From an uncultured Actinobaculum sp. (GTDB lineage: Bacteria > Actinomycetota > Actinomycetes > Actinomycetales > Actinomycetaceae), in NCBI GenBank assembly GCA_938020505.1, contig CALIHR010000047.1:1-64000 (forward strand): DNA of 64,000 nucleotides, written 5' to 3'. A program made the position numbers and the translations under genes. Shown in pieces: positions 49,873 through 59,020 of this stretch (the first letter of the stretch is position 1; the number at the start of each line of letters is the position of its first letter). The notes under the pieces were generated by a model that was given only the letters and a program-made list of their open reading frames with translations, ran no database searches and had not been told where the DNA came from.

Positions 49873-50531
49873 ATGCCAGTCCCAAACGAATGGATTTCGA
49901 AGGAAAATGCAAACGGCGGCCACTGTCCTTCGAACGAAGATCAGGGCAACGGTCTCGGTTGGGAGTTTTATGATCAAAACTGGCCTAACCAGGCCCAAGG
50001 CTCCTATATGCAGGATTCCCAGATGCAAAATCCTCAAACGCCTATACTAAGTTCCTATGGACAGGTTTCGTCCCCTTATGGGCTCGCCTCCGCCGACTAT
50101 GGATCCGCACTCGACAACTATGGATCCGTCCCCGACAGTTATGGGCTCGCCCCCGACAGTTATGGGCTCGCCCCCGGCAGCTACTGGCAAACTCAGGGGC
50201 CGCCCGCCGGGCGCCGGCCGAATTCTCCCTACGGCATAGCGCCGCAGCCTTATCAACAATGGGATTCGTCCCGCCGCACTCCCGGAAAACGAGCTCGCTC
50301 GCCATCTGCTCACTCGCCTTCAGCCTTTGCGGATGGATTCTGAGCCTTTGCGGATGGATACCGGCCTGGCTCGTCCTCCTGCCGGCAGGAATCATCTGCG
50401 GACACTGCGCGTTGTATTCCATCCAAAGAACCGGCAAGCCGGGAGTGGTCCTGGCCTGCGCGGGATCGATATTCGGGTACCTGGGGCTCATCTTCGTGCC
50501 GCCCATTATTCTCGCATTGGCACACCGCTGA
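49873..50531 (+). pseudogene. DUF4190-like membrane protein gene with a frameshift
   Basis: The frame from 49873 codes a Tyr/Gln/Ser-rich N terminus with repeated SYGLAPD units and stops at 50343. The membrane part continues in another frame to 50531 (SSLAICSLAFSLCGW ... GHCALYSIQRTGK). The switch fits one lost base in AAAA at 50286-50289; with five A bases the frames join. A 21-bp duplication makes LCGWILSLCGW. It could be a pseudogene, a sequencing error or a phase-variable gene. Confidence 0.7.
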
Positions 50532-50649
50532 TAGGGGCTACGCCAATGAAACGGCCGCCGCATACCGGGCTGCCGCCGCGGCGTCGGGACCGCGTCCGAT
50601 ACGACGAACAGAGTCGCTGCACCTTGTATTCACCGCATTGGAGAACAGC

Positions 50650-50868
50650 ATGTCCGAACCGGACAGCGGCGCCTCGCCCGGTCGAACGGACCCCGAATCG
50701 AACCACGCCGCCTCGCCCGCGCGTGCGAGCGCCGCGGATGTCGGCAGCGGCCCCGCCCCATACGGCAGGATGGGCATTCTCGCTCTGTGCTCGCTTGCCC
50801 GTCCCGCCGGCACTCGTTATGCTCAGCGCATACTGAACCCCGCCAAAGGGCATCGAGGGAATGCCTAG
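50650..50868 (+). pseudogene. truncated DUF4190-like remnant
   Basis: The frame codes 72 residues: an Ala/Ser/Pro-rich N terminus, then GPAPYGRMGILALCSLA, the start of the DUF4190 helix, after which the similarity ends abruptly. No further matching helix is found downstream in any frame before the next family member. A remnant is the simplest reading. Confidence 0.5.
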
Positions 50869-50992
50869 ACACTTTTCCCTCAAGCGTGCGCACGGCACTC
50901 TGTTTCAGGTTTTGAAGGGCGATCACACTAGCATCCCTTCCCGGCCGCAGTTCGGCCACCAGACGATCAAGACGTCTGGGAGAAGGGCATCG

Positions 50993-51459
50993 ATGTCAGC
51001 GACGCACGACGGCCTCCAGGCGGCAAACCCCGCGCAATCATCCCAGGCTGCCGATTCCGCCGGAGAACAGGGTGATTCCGCTGCCGAGCAGGTTGCCTCC
51101 ATTGCCGAGCAGAGCGGGCTTCCTCAAGGTCAAGCCCCTCGGACGCCGGTTCGCGAAGGCTCCCAGCCGACCGCCCCGGGGAGTCCCTTTGCAGCGGCGT
51201 CGCCGGCATTCAGCTTTCTGAGCCTCGGAGCGGTTGCGTGCATGCTTTCGGCTGCAATATCGCCTTGCCTCCTCCTCATTTTCCCCCGTTTGCCTCCATA
51301 CCGGGGATCGTTACCGGCCACATCGCACTGGGCGGCGGCCGAAAGGCGGGCAACACACGCAAGGCCTTGGCGTGCATGGCCCTCGCCTACGTCGCGGCCG
51401 CCCTCACGATATCCCTGTCCTCCTTCTTGGCGTACGCACTCTCCGACGGCCTTCGGTGA
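50993..51459 (+). pseudogene. DUF4190-like membrane protein gene with a frameshift
   Basis: From the ATG at 50993 (AAGGG upstream) the frame gives a Gln/Ala/Ser-rich N terminus and AFSFLSLGAVACMLSAAISPCLLLIFP. It then loses the family pattern, which continues in another frame as SIPGIVTGHIALGGGRKAGNTRKALACMALAYVAA to 51459. One extra C in the C5 run at 51283-51287 restores the frame. Same kind of lesion as the 49873 gene. Confidence 0.7.
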
Positions 51460-51494
51460 GACCGACGCCGACGGCGCCAACCGGCTTGCTCCCT

Positions 51495-51554
51495 TTTGAC
51501 AGCCGAGCTTTGACAGCCCGAGTTCTTGGCAATCTGGGTTCTTGGTAATCTAGG
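51495..51554. repeat. two adjacent short direct repeats upstream of the beta-lyase gene
   Basis: TTTGACAGCCGAG (51495-51507) is followed by TTTGACAGCCCGAG (51509-51522). TTCTTGGCAATCTGGG (51523-51538) is then followed by TTCTTGGTAATCTAGG (51539-51554). They lie 120 bp before the aminotransferase-family start and could be regulatory; no known operator is recognised. Confidence 0.6.
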
Positions 51555-51674
51555 TTCGCGGTCAATGGGCGGCTGTCGAAGCCGACCGGAACGCCGTTCC
51601 GGACCGCGCATTGCGTTTGCCGCAGGCGCCTGAAACCGCACCGATGCTTCAACGACCGGAAGAAAGGCGTGCAG

Positions 51675-53135
51675 GTGGCCAGAGAGTTCGACTTCGATTC
51701 GTTCATTGACCGCGAGAACACGGAGTCGTTGAAATGGGACGCCCGTGAGCGCCGCGGGTACCCCGAGACGGTTCTGCCCATGTGGGTTGCGGACATGGAC
51801 CATCGGACGGCCCCCGCCGTCGTCCAGGCGCTTCACGAGCGCGTCGCCCACGGAATCTTCGGGTACACGAGTCCGGACGCGTCCTATTTCGAGACGGTCG
51901 CCGCCTGGCAGTCCCGCCGCTTCGGGTGGGAGGTCGACCCGATGTCAATCGTCGCCGCCGGAGGCGTGATTCCGGCTCTGGCATACGCCGTCAGGGCCTT
52001 CACGGAGCCCGGCGACGGCGTCGTCATCGAGGAGCCCGTCTACTACCCTTTCCGTTCGATCCTCGAAAACAACGGCCGCACCGCGGTCAACGCGCCTCTC
52101 GTGCGCAATAGGAAGGGGCGATACGTTCGGGATCTCGCCGTCCTCGAGGCCACGTTCGTCGCCTCCGGCGCGCGGACGATGATCCTGTGCAACCCCCACA
52201 ATCCGGTCGGCCGGGTGTGGACCCGCAAGGAGCTGCTCGGGCTGGCCGACCTCGCCGCAAAACTCGACGCCCTCATTCTCTCGGACGAGATCCACGCCGA
52301 TCTGACCTATCCGGGCATCCGCACAACGCCGTTCTCCTCGCTGCCGGAAATGTCCAATCGAACGGTGACCTTCACGTCGCCGTCGAAGTCCTTCAACCTC
52401 GCCGGGCTCCAGCTCGCCAACATCGTCATCCCCGACCGGAAACGGCGGCAGGACTTCATCCGCGAGTCAAACGCCGCGGGCTACAGCCAACCGAACGCCC
52501 TCGGCCTGGCCGCCTGCCGCGCCGCCTACGAAGAGGGCGAGGAATGGCTCGACGCCTTCCGAGAGCACATGGCGGAAAACCTGGAATTTCTGGCGACGGC
52601 GCTCGAGGGAATCGACGGGATCAAGCTCATCAAGCCCGAGGGCACGTACCTTCCCTGGCTCGACTGCCGCAAGCTGATCCACAATCTGGGGATCGAGGCA
52701 GGCGAGCTTGACGAGTTCATGGTCAACGAAGCGGACCTTTGGCTCGACGACGGCGCCATTTTTGGAGACGAAGGCCTCGGGTACACCCGCATCAACATCG
52801 CCTGCCCGCGCAGCACACTGAAAGAGGCGGTCGATCGGCTCAGGCGGGCCGTCGAGGCGCAATCGGTGTCCGACGACGAGTCCGCCCCTTCCCCCGCAGA
52901 GGCCACATTCGAAACGGCGCCGATCGACGCCGAGGCCCCCGCTGACTCTGGGACCTCATCCGACTCGGCTGCGTCCGCCGATTCCGCGGTTTCAGCCGAT
53001 TCCGCCGCGCCAAAGGACTCTCAGGCGCCAACCGATCCAGCGACGCCGACGGATCCTGAAGCCCCCGAGGATTCTCAGGGCGCCTCGCGGGCGCAGAAGG
53101 ACGAGGCCGCCGAGCGGACGGAGGGGGATTCGTGA
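51675..53135 (+). CDS. MalY/PatB-type PLP-dependent C-S beta-lyase
   Basis: I start at the GTG at 51675, which is better spaced from GAAAGG than the GTG six bases earlier. The 486-residue protein is a fold-type I aminotransferase relative: LPMWVADMDHRTAP, CNPHNPVGRVW, SDEIHADL and the PLP Lys in SPSKSFNLAGLQ. MalY/PatB enzymes cleave cystathionine or other C-S bonds to homocysteine or thiol, ammonia and pyruvate. The last 85 residues are a disordered Ala/Ser/Asp/Pro tail, unusual for the family. It overlaps the next gene by GTGA. Confidence 0.88.
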   Translation: MAREFDFDSFIDRENTESLKWDARERRGYPETVLPMWVADMDHRTAPAVVQALHERVAHGIFGYTSPDASYFETVAAWQSRRFGWEVDPMSIVAAGGVIPALAYAVRAFTEPGDGVVIEEPVYYPFRSILENNGRTAVNAPLVRNRKGRYVRDLAVLEATFVASGARTMILCNPHNPVGRVWTRKELLGLADLAAKLDALILSDEIHADLTYPGIRTTPFSSLPEMSNRTVTFTSPSKSFNLAGLQLANIVIPDRKRRQDFIRESNAAGYSQPNALGLAACRAAYEEGEEWLDAFREHMAENLEFLATALEGIDGIKLIKPEGTYLPWLDCRKLIHNLGIEAGELDEFMVNEADLWLDDGAIFGDEGLGYTRINIACPRSTLKEAVDRLRRAVEAQSVSDDESAPSPAEATFETAPIDAEAPADSGTSSDSAASADSAVSADSAAPKDSQAPTDPATPTDPEAPEDSQGASRAQKDEAAERTEGDS

Positions 53136-54298
53136 GCGCTCACGACGAAGCCTCCCGCGGCGACGAAGCCTCCCGCGGCGAAAAGGCCGAAAAGGCCTCG
53201 CGCCGCGCCGAGACGGTTCTTGCGCATATCGGCACGTCGAGCGACCCGGGCACCGGCGCGCTGACTACGCCCATCTACCTTTCCACGGCCTACGCCCACC
53301 CGGGGCTGGGCGCCTCAACGGGATACGACTACACCCGCACGGCCAACCCGACCCGCGACGTCCTGCAAAGCGCGCTCGCGCAGATCGAAGGCGGCACGGC
53401 GGGATTCGCGACGTCGTCGGGAATGGCGGCGGCCGAGCTCGTCGTCTCCCTGGCGGCCCCCGGCTCGCGGATCGTCGCCGCCGAAGACATCTACGGCGGG
53501 ACGTATCGCTACTTCGACGAGCTCGCCAAGACCGGCGTCTACAACGTGGATTTCGCTACGGGCGAACAAGGCCTGTGCGCCGCCCTGTCCAGGCCGGCAG
53601 GCCTCGTCTTCATCGAAACGCCCACCAACCCGATGATGGTCGAGATCGACGTCGAGCGAATCGTCGATCTGGGCCATCGGGCGGGCGCGATCGTGGCCGT
53701 CGACAACACCTTCTACACGCCGATCTTCCAGAGGCCTTTGGAATCGGGGGCCGACGTCGTCCTTCACTCCGCCACGAAGTACCTGGGCGGGCACAACGAC
53801 GTCTTGGCGGGCGCCGTGATCGTCTCCCGCGAGGACCTCGCCGAGAAGCTGGCCGTTCGCCTCAATATGACGGGCGCGACCCTCAGCCCCTTCGACAGCT
53901 GGCTGCTCATGCGCGGCATGAAGACGCTTGCCCTGCGCATGGAGCGCCACCAGGACAACGCGCGAAAGGTCGCGGCCGCCCTCGAAAAGAGCCCCCTCAT
54001 CGACCGCGTGCACTACACCGGCAGGGGCGGAATGATGAGCTTCGTCCCGAACGAGTCCGTGGACATGCCGAAGGCCCTCGAATCGGTGCGCATCTTCACA
54101 TTCGCCGAATCCCTCGGCGGCGTCGAATCGCTCATCACATGCCCGGCCGTCCAGACGCACGCAGACGTCCCGCGGGAGAGGCGAATGGGCTACGGGCTGA
54201 CGGACGACCTGCTCCGCCTGAGCGTCGGCCTGGAGCATTGGCGGGACCTCGTCGACGACCTGCTCAGAGCGCTCGAGGTCAGCATTCGACGACGTTGA
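53132..54298 (+). CDS. Cys/Met metabolism PLP enzyme (cystathionine synthase/lyase type)
   Basis: The 388-residue protein starts at the GTG at 53132 (GAGGGGG upstream). An 18-bp in-frame duplication gives DEASRGDEASRG near the N terminus. The PLP Lys lies in SATKYLGGHNDVLAG; YDYTRTANPTRD and ETPTNPMM are family motifs. It could be cystathionine gamma-synthase, gamma-lyase or a related beta-lyase; sequence does not decide. The coupled MalY gene suggests methionine or homocysteine metabolism. Its end overlaps the serine dehydratase end by 20 bp. Confidence 0.85.
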   Translation: MSAHDEASRGDEASRGEKAEKASRRAETVLAHIGTSSDPGTGALTTPIYLSTAYAHPGLGASTGYDYTRTANPTRDVLQSALAQIEGGTAGFATSSGMAAAELVVSLAAPGSRIVAAEDIYGGTYRYFDELAKTGVYNVDFATGEQGLCAALSRPAGLVFIETPTNPMMVEIDVERIVDLGHRAGAIVAVDNTFYTPIFQRPLESGADVVLHSATKYLGGHNDVLAGAVIVSREDLAEKLAVRLNMTGATLSPFDSWLLMRGMKTLALRMERHQDNARKVAAALEKSPLIDRVHYTGRGGMMSFVPNESVDMPKALESVRIFTFAESLGGVESLITCPAVQTHADVPRERRMGYGLTDDLLRLSVGLEHWRDLVDDLLRALEVSIRRR

Positions 54299-55757
54299 CG
54301 GCCAAGCCTCCGCGACTGGTCTCCTTGTACTTGGAGAGCATGTCCTCCCCCGTTTGGCGCATGGTCTCGATGACGGCGTCGAAGGAGACCGCGTGCCGCC
54401 CGTCGCCCCACAGCGCCATCCGCGCGGCGTTGATCGCCTTGACCGCGGCGATGGCGTTTCGCTCGATGCAGGGGATTTGGACGAGCCCGCCCACCGGGTC
54501 GCACGTCAACCCCAGGCAGTGCTCCATGGCAATCTCCGCGGCGTTCTCCACCTGCCGCGGCTCGCCGCCCAGAGCCTCGGCGAGGCCGGCCGCCGCCATC
54601 GCGCAGGCCGACCCGATTTCGCCCTGGCATCCGACCTCGGCGCCGGCGATCGAAGCGTTCGCCTTGATGAGGCCGCCGACGGCCGACGCGGTCAGCAAGA
54701 ACCGGCGCACGCATTCGGCAGAGCCGCCCTTGCGTCGTATGTAGTACGCCAACACCGCCGGAATCACGCCGGCCGCCCCGTTGGTCGGCGCGGTCACCAC
54801 GCGGTGGCCCGCGGCGTTCTCCTCGTTGACCGCGAGCGCGTAGAGGTTGATCCAGTCCATTCCGGCCAGCTCGTCGCCGTCGTCCGAGGCCTGACGGGCA
54901 CGCAGGTCGGCCAGAAGCCGAGGGGCGCGCCTGCGCACTTTGAGGAATCCAGGCAGCAGCCCCGTCGTCGTGCAGCCGGCCTCGATGCTCTCGCACATCG
55001 CGACGACGATCCCGTCAAGGGCCGCCCGGAGCTCGTCTTCGCCCATGAGAGCGAGCTCGTTGGCTTTGACGACGTCGGAGACCCTCATGCCCTCGCGTTC
55101 GCAATGGCAGAGCAATTGGGCCGCGCTCGTGTACGGGTACGGGGGCGGAGAGGCCGCCGGGCAGTCCCAAGCTGGGGCGAGCGGGCGCGTCTCAGGGGCC
55201 CTTTCGGCGTCGCCGCACTCCTCCATGACGAATCCGCCGCCCACCGAATAGTATGTGCGCTCGCCGAGGATCGCCCCGTCTTCGGCGAGGGCACGGACAG
55301 TGAGAGAGTTGACGTGGAAGGGAAGGATCTTTCCCGGGAGGAAGAGAAAGTCGCGTTCGGCTGCGAATCCGACCTCCCCCGCTCCGGCCACGCTCAGGAC
55401 GCCGGTGCGTTCGACGTCGCCCATGATGGCGTCGACGACGTCAATCGGCACGCTCTCGGGAGAATGGCCGGCGAGGCCGAGCATGACGGCCCTGTCCGTC
55501 GAATGGCCTTTTCCCGTGGCGCCCAGGGAGCCCATGAGCTCGACGACGACGCGCCCGAGCCTCGCCTGCGCCGGGACTCTCAGATGTTCGGCGAAGTGCA
55601 GGCCCGCCCTCATGGGGCCGACCGTGTGAGAGGAGGAAGGGCCGATTCCCACGCGAAACATGTCCCGGACGGACAGGGGGCGCGAAGCCTCTTCGGCGGA
55701 GATCTGGCCTGAGACGACCGCGGCGGGGCCGTCGGGCAGACCGTGAAGCGGAGCCAT
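54279..55757 (-). CDS. sdaA: L-serine ammonia-lyase, iron-sulfur type
   Basis: The 492-residue single-chain enzyme starts at the ATG at 55757 (GGAAGGA upstream). The beta domain has VGIGPSSSHTVGPMRAG; the alpha domain has VTAPTNGAAGVIPAV, AEVGCQGEIGSACAMAAAG and HCLGLTCDPVGGLVQIPC. These include the cysteines for the [4Fe-4S] cluster. It converts L-serine to pyruvate and ammonia. The first 37 codons before this ATG are unlikely to be translated. Confidence 0.93.
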   Translation of the reverse strand: MAPLHGLPDGPAAVVSGQISAEEASRPLSVRDMFRVGIGPSSSHTVGPMRAGLHFAEHLRVPAQARLGRVVVELMGSLGATGKGHSTDRAVMLGLAGHSPESVPIDVVDAIMGDVERTGVLSVAGAGEVGFAAERDFLFLPGKILPFHVNSLTVRALAEDGAILGERTYYSVGGGFVMEECGDAERAPETRPLAPAWDCPAASPPPYPYTSAAQLLCHCEREGMRVSDVVKANELALMGEDELRAALDGIVVAMCESIEAGCTTTGLLPGFLKVRRRAPRLLADLRARQASDDGDELAGMDWINLYALAVNEENAAGHRVVTAPTNGAAGVIPAVLAYYIRRKGGSAECVRRFLLTASAVGGLIKANASIAGAEVGCQGEIGSACAMAAAGLAEALGGEPRQVENAAEIAMEHCLGLTCDPVGGLVQIPCIERNAIAAVKAINAARMALWGDGRHAVSFDAVIETMRQTGEDMLSKYKETSRGGLAVNVVEC

Positions 55758-55979
55758 TGCATTCCTTCCAATCGACGCGCGACACGCCGCTGCGGTGCGG
55801 ACGTGCCAAGCCCGCGGGCCGACCGACGGAACCGGCGCCGGCAAGTACCCAAGGGCTGACGCAAGCAACTACAATGCTACCGGGGCGGGCCTTCGCATCC
55901 CCACCGGAACTCCGCGTCCCCACTGGGAGCTTCCGCTTCACTGCACAGTGCAAACAATCGAGAGAGAGCCGCAGGAGCG

Positions 55980-56402
55980 ATGAGAGACTATTCGAGCGCG
56001 CTGCGCGATGCGGGGCTGCGCGTCACGGAACCGCGCCTGGCCCTTCTGCGCACGGCGCAAGAGGGCGGGCATTCCAGCGTCGAGGCTTTGCGACAGGGAG
56101 TCGTCGACCGGATCGGCTCGGTTTCCGTCCAGGCCGTCTACGACATCGTCCACGCTCTGACGACGGCGGGCTTGCTGCGCGAGGTTCGTTCGGCGGGAAC
56201 CGTCACCTATTACGAGATCAACCGGAACGACAATCACCATCACGCCATCTGCCGGTCATGCGGGAGGATTGAAGACGTTCCCTGCGCAAAAGGCGAGAAG
56301 CCCTGCCTTCACGCTTCGCACACTCACGGATACACGATCAACGAGGCGGAGGTCATTTACCACGGCTACTGCCCGGATTGCCAGGCAAAGCAAAGGAAAT
56401 AG
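55980..56402 (+). CDS. Fur-family metalloregulator
   Basis: The 140-residue protein has the winged helix with GLRVTEPRLALL and VSVQAVYDIVHALTTAGLL, the metal site NDNHHHAICRSCGRIEDV and the structural zinc cysteines CRSC and CPDC. Members are Fur, Zur, PerR or CatR-like; the lack of a catalase or metal transporter nearby leaves the metal open. It lies alone upstream of the luxS operon. Confidence 0.85.
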   Translation: MRDYSSALRDAGLRVTEPRLALLRTAQEGGHSSVEALRQGVVDRIGSVSVQAVYDIVHALTTAGLLREVRSAGTVTYYEINRNDNHHHAICRSCGRIEDVPCAKGEKPCLHASHTHGYTINEAEVIYHGYCPDCQAKQRK

Positions 56403-56887
56403 CAAATTCGCAGACCCGTTTTCGCACAGAGCAAGCGGGCGGCGATCCACGCATCGCCGCCCGCCAATGCTTCGGCCTGAAGGGATTCTCGCCATGCCGA
56501 GAAAACCGAAGCTATTCTCTTGTACGAGGCGCATGTCCTTCGCCTCGGCGGCGGGCCCGGGTCCACGATATCCCGGGCGTCCGCCTATGTTTCAATCCTG
56601 CCCAGCGTTTCTGAGCCAACCATGAGGCGACCCTGAGAAAATCCGGGGTACAATCGCTTTTAAAGTTGACGACCACGCCCTGCGAGAGGGAGCCACATCC
56701 GAAAGAATCCGACACATCCCTCACCAATTCAACTTTCGCACCAACACACCGTCTCACAGAATGAGAAACACCGAGCAGTTTTTCCAATGCCTTCCACCAT
56801 ATACGACGTCGTATGTAACATAATGGTAGACGCTGGCTGCAAGAAGCGTCGGCATTTTCAACGCTTGCCTGACCAGAGGAGTATCCG
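56403..56887. promoter_or_regulatory. luxS upstream region with a perfect 14-bp palindrome
   Basis: ATACGACGTCGTAT at 56801-56814 is a perfect palindrome, and CATAAT (56819-56824) follows it as a -10-like box. AAAGTTGA near 56661 and TCAACTTT near 56727 form a wide inverted repeat, and TCTCA-CAGAA-TGAGA (56753-56767) a small one. I recognise no SAM or SAH riboswitch. The 485 bp hold no supported gene. Confidence 0.6.
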
Positions 56888-57361
56888 ATGTCCGATCAAC
56901 GAGAACGAATGAATGTGGAGTCCTTCAATCTAGACCATCGCGCGGTTCACGCCCCGTTTGTCAGAGTCGCTGACGTCAAACGACTGCCGCATGGCGATGT
57001 GCTCACCAAGTATGACGTGCGCTTTTGCCAACCCAATGTGGAGCATCTGGAGATGCCGGCGGTGCACTCGATTGAGCACTCCTTCGCAGAGTATGCGCGT
57101 AATCACAGTGACGTCGTGGTGGACTTCTCTCCGATGGGATGCCAGACTGGCTTCTATCTCATTCTCGCTTCCGAGCCTGACATTGACGGGGCAATTTCAC
57201 TCATTTCCACCACTTTTCAAGATATACTGCGAACAACGGAAGTCCCAGCCGCGAACGAGGTTCAATGCGGATGGGGCGTACATCACTCACTTGAGGCGGC
57301 GCAACATGCCGTCCGCTCTATGTTGAAGCAGCGCGAGGTATGGAAGGATATTGAGGCGTGA
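56888..57361 (+). CDS. luxS: S-ribosylhomocysteine lyase
   Basis: The 157-residue enzyme makes homocysteine and DPD, the precursor of autoinducer 2. HSIEHSFAEYAR gives two metal-binding His, FSPMGCQTGFYL the catalytic Cys, and VQCGWGVHHSL the third ligand Cys. The ATG at 56888 follows GAGGAG; MNVESFN eight codons later is the alternative. It ends in a GTGA overlap with the nucleosidase gene that makes its substrate. Confidence 0.96.
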   Translation: MSDQRERMNVESFNLDHRAVHAPFVRVADVKRLPHGDVLTKYDVRFCQPNVEHLEMPAVHSIEHSFAEYARNHSDVVVDFSPMGCQTGFYLILASEPDIDGAISLISTTFQDILRTTEVPAANEVQCGWGVHHSLEAAQHAVRSMLKQREVWKDIEA

Positions 57362-58737
57362 CCACCGTAAACGCCATTGTGCTGGCTGCACAGGATGTCG
57401 AGGTACAGCCCTTCCTCGACATCCTCACTAAGGCGCCCTCTCGCGCACGCGAGCTCGCTGAAAAGCGCCCGGGCATCGGCCGCTCCCTGCTCGGCGCCGC
57501 ATCTAGAATCACTCAGATCCCCATTCCGACAGGGCAAGCGTGGTATGCGCAGACGTCCAGCGGGCGAATCGTCGTCATGCGCACGGGCGTGGGAACGGTC
57601 GCCACCGCGAGCGCCTTGGGCTGGATCCTCTCGGAGTACAGCCCCAGATGCGTCGTGTCCATCGGCTCCGCCGGCGGGTTGGCGAAAGACGTCAACGTGC
57701 TTGACCTCGTCGTCGGATCGACCTACGCCTACGGCTCGGCCGACGCGACCGCCTTCGGCTACAAGCTGGGGCAGATCCCCGGCCAGCCGGACATGTTCGC
57801 GGGCGACGAAGAACTGCTCTTCCACTCCGGCTCGGCCTCTCGTTCGGGCCAGGTGCTCACGAGCGACTCCTTTGTCACATCCAGCAAGGTGGAGGCCGTG
57901 CGCGCGGCGTTCCCCAACGCCATCTCAACCGACATGGAGTCGACGGCGGCGGCGCAGGTCTGCACGACGTGGGGAATTCCGTTCGTGTCGCTTCGCTGCG
58001 TCTCCGACCTGTGCGGGCCGGCGGCCGATCAGGATTACCACGTGGCGATCGAGGAGGCCGCGGCGGTCAGCGCCGTGGCCACAGCGGTCATGCTCTCCGG
58101 CTACTTCAACCAGCACACGAAGGGCCGTTCGCCGCTGTTCAGCAAGGCTGCGATCGACGGCGCCCTGCTGCTCATCCTCGCCAGGACGTTGAAGCTCGAA
58201 CCGGCCGAGGACATTTCGATCATCCCCGACGACATCGCGACCGCCGTGCGCTCCCAGCTCTCGGGCAACGCCGTGGCCGTCGCCGAGGCGTTGGGGCAGG
58301 TTTCCGCCGCGCTCACGGCGATTCGCACGGATCCGAGCATCACCCTGACGGCGAAGAAGTACGACGCCGAACGCAGCAACTACGTCACGACCCTCGGCCT
58401 GACGTCCGACCGCGGGCAGATCGCGTGGCCTCCGACGTCGCAGACGGTTTCGAAGCGGTCGAACGGCTACTGGAACGACGCGTTGGCCGGCCTCGGCATC
58501 CAGGTCAAGTCTGGCCGCCAGCGCGGAACCGTGAAGTTCACCGAGCAGGAGTACCTGCAGGCGCTGCGCGACTTCCTGTTGTGGGCCGAGACCAACGGGC
58601 TGAGCCCGTCCGTCGCCGCGTACGGCGTGTGGTCTTCCGACGGCGGCAAGGGCCAGGTTCCCGGCCGCCCGTCCTCTGCCGCGATCCGTCAGCGTTTCAA
58701 CACGTGGCGGGCCGCGATCATGACGGCCAGGGATTGA
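57358..58737 (+). CDS. MTA/SAH nucleosidase with a C-terminal DNA-binding-like domain
   Basis: The 459-residue protein is about twice the usual nucleosidase length. Residues 1-245 are the Pfs fold: GVGTVATASALGWIL, VSIGSAGGLAKDVNVLDLVVG, the catalytic Glu in STDMESTAAAQVC and SDLCG. After a helical linker, residues of about 370-459 show two repeat-like helices with W..AL..LGI and PSSAAIRQRFNTWRAAIMTA, reminiscent of the homing-endonuclease-associated repeat found in DNA-binding proteins. The GTG start overlaps the luxS stop, so SAH cleavage and LuxS are coupled in the methyl cycle. Confidence 0.88.
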   Translation: MTTVNAIVLAAQDVEVQPFLDILTKAPSRARELAEKRPGIGRSLLGAASRITQIPIPTGQAWYAQTSSGRIVVMRTGVGTVATASALGWILSEYSPRCVVSIGSAGGLAKDVNVLDLVVGSTYAYGSADATAFGYKLGQIPGQPDMFAGDEELLFHSGSASRSGQVLTSDSFVTSSKVEAVRAAFPNAISTDMESTAAAQVCTTWGIPFVSLRCVSDLCGPAADQDYHVAIEEAAAVSAVATAVMLSGYFNQHTKGRSPLFSKAAIDGALLLILARTLKLEPAEDISIIPDDIATAVRSQLSGNAVAVAEALGQVSAALTAIRTDPSITLTAKKYDAERSNYVTTLGLTSDRGQIAWPPTSQTVSKRSNGYWNDALAGLGIQVKSGRQRGTVKFTEQEYLQALRDFLLWAETNGLSPSVAAYGVWSSDGGKGQVPGRPSSAAIRQRFNTWRAAIMTARD

Positions 58738-59020
58738 TCGCGGGCGGCGACAACGCCGCATAACGACGCCGGCGACGTTGCTGCGATTGACGGCGGCGCT
58801 GCGACCGACGGCGGCCCAGACCGCCAAGCGCGGCCGATCGTGCATCGGACAGGCCGATCGCGGCAGTCTCACGGCGATCCGCATCCGGGCGGCGCACGGG
58901 CGAGGTGAAAGCGGACTGCCGACGCCGCGAGAGAGGGACCGCGGAGCGGCCCTCGGGCAGCGGCAAAAGCCCTGGCCCCGGCGAGGTCTCACCCTGCGTC
59001 GATGCGAGATAGCCGCAAAG

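Noticed and set aside
50259..50531. Programmed -1 frameshift joining the two DUF4190 frames
   Set aside because: The AAAA run does not form a proper slippery heptamer in the zero frame, and a neighbouring relative has the same kind of lesion at a C run, so base loss is more likely.
56403..56887. SAM or SAH riboswitch upstream of luxS
   Set aside because: Only simple inverted repeats are present; no conserved riboswitch core could be identified.
58738..59020. Small gene between the nucleosidase and oligopeptidase genes
   Set aside because: The frames have no ribosome site and resemble antisense high-GC sequence; the two genes are convergent.
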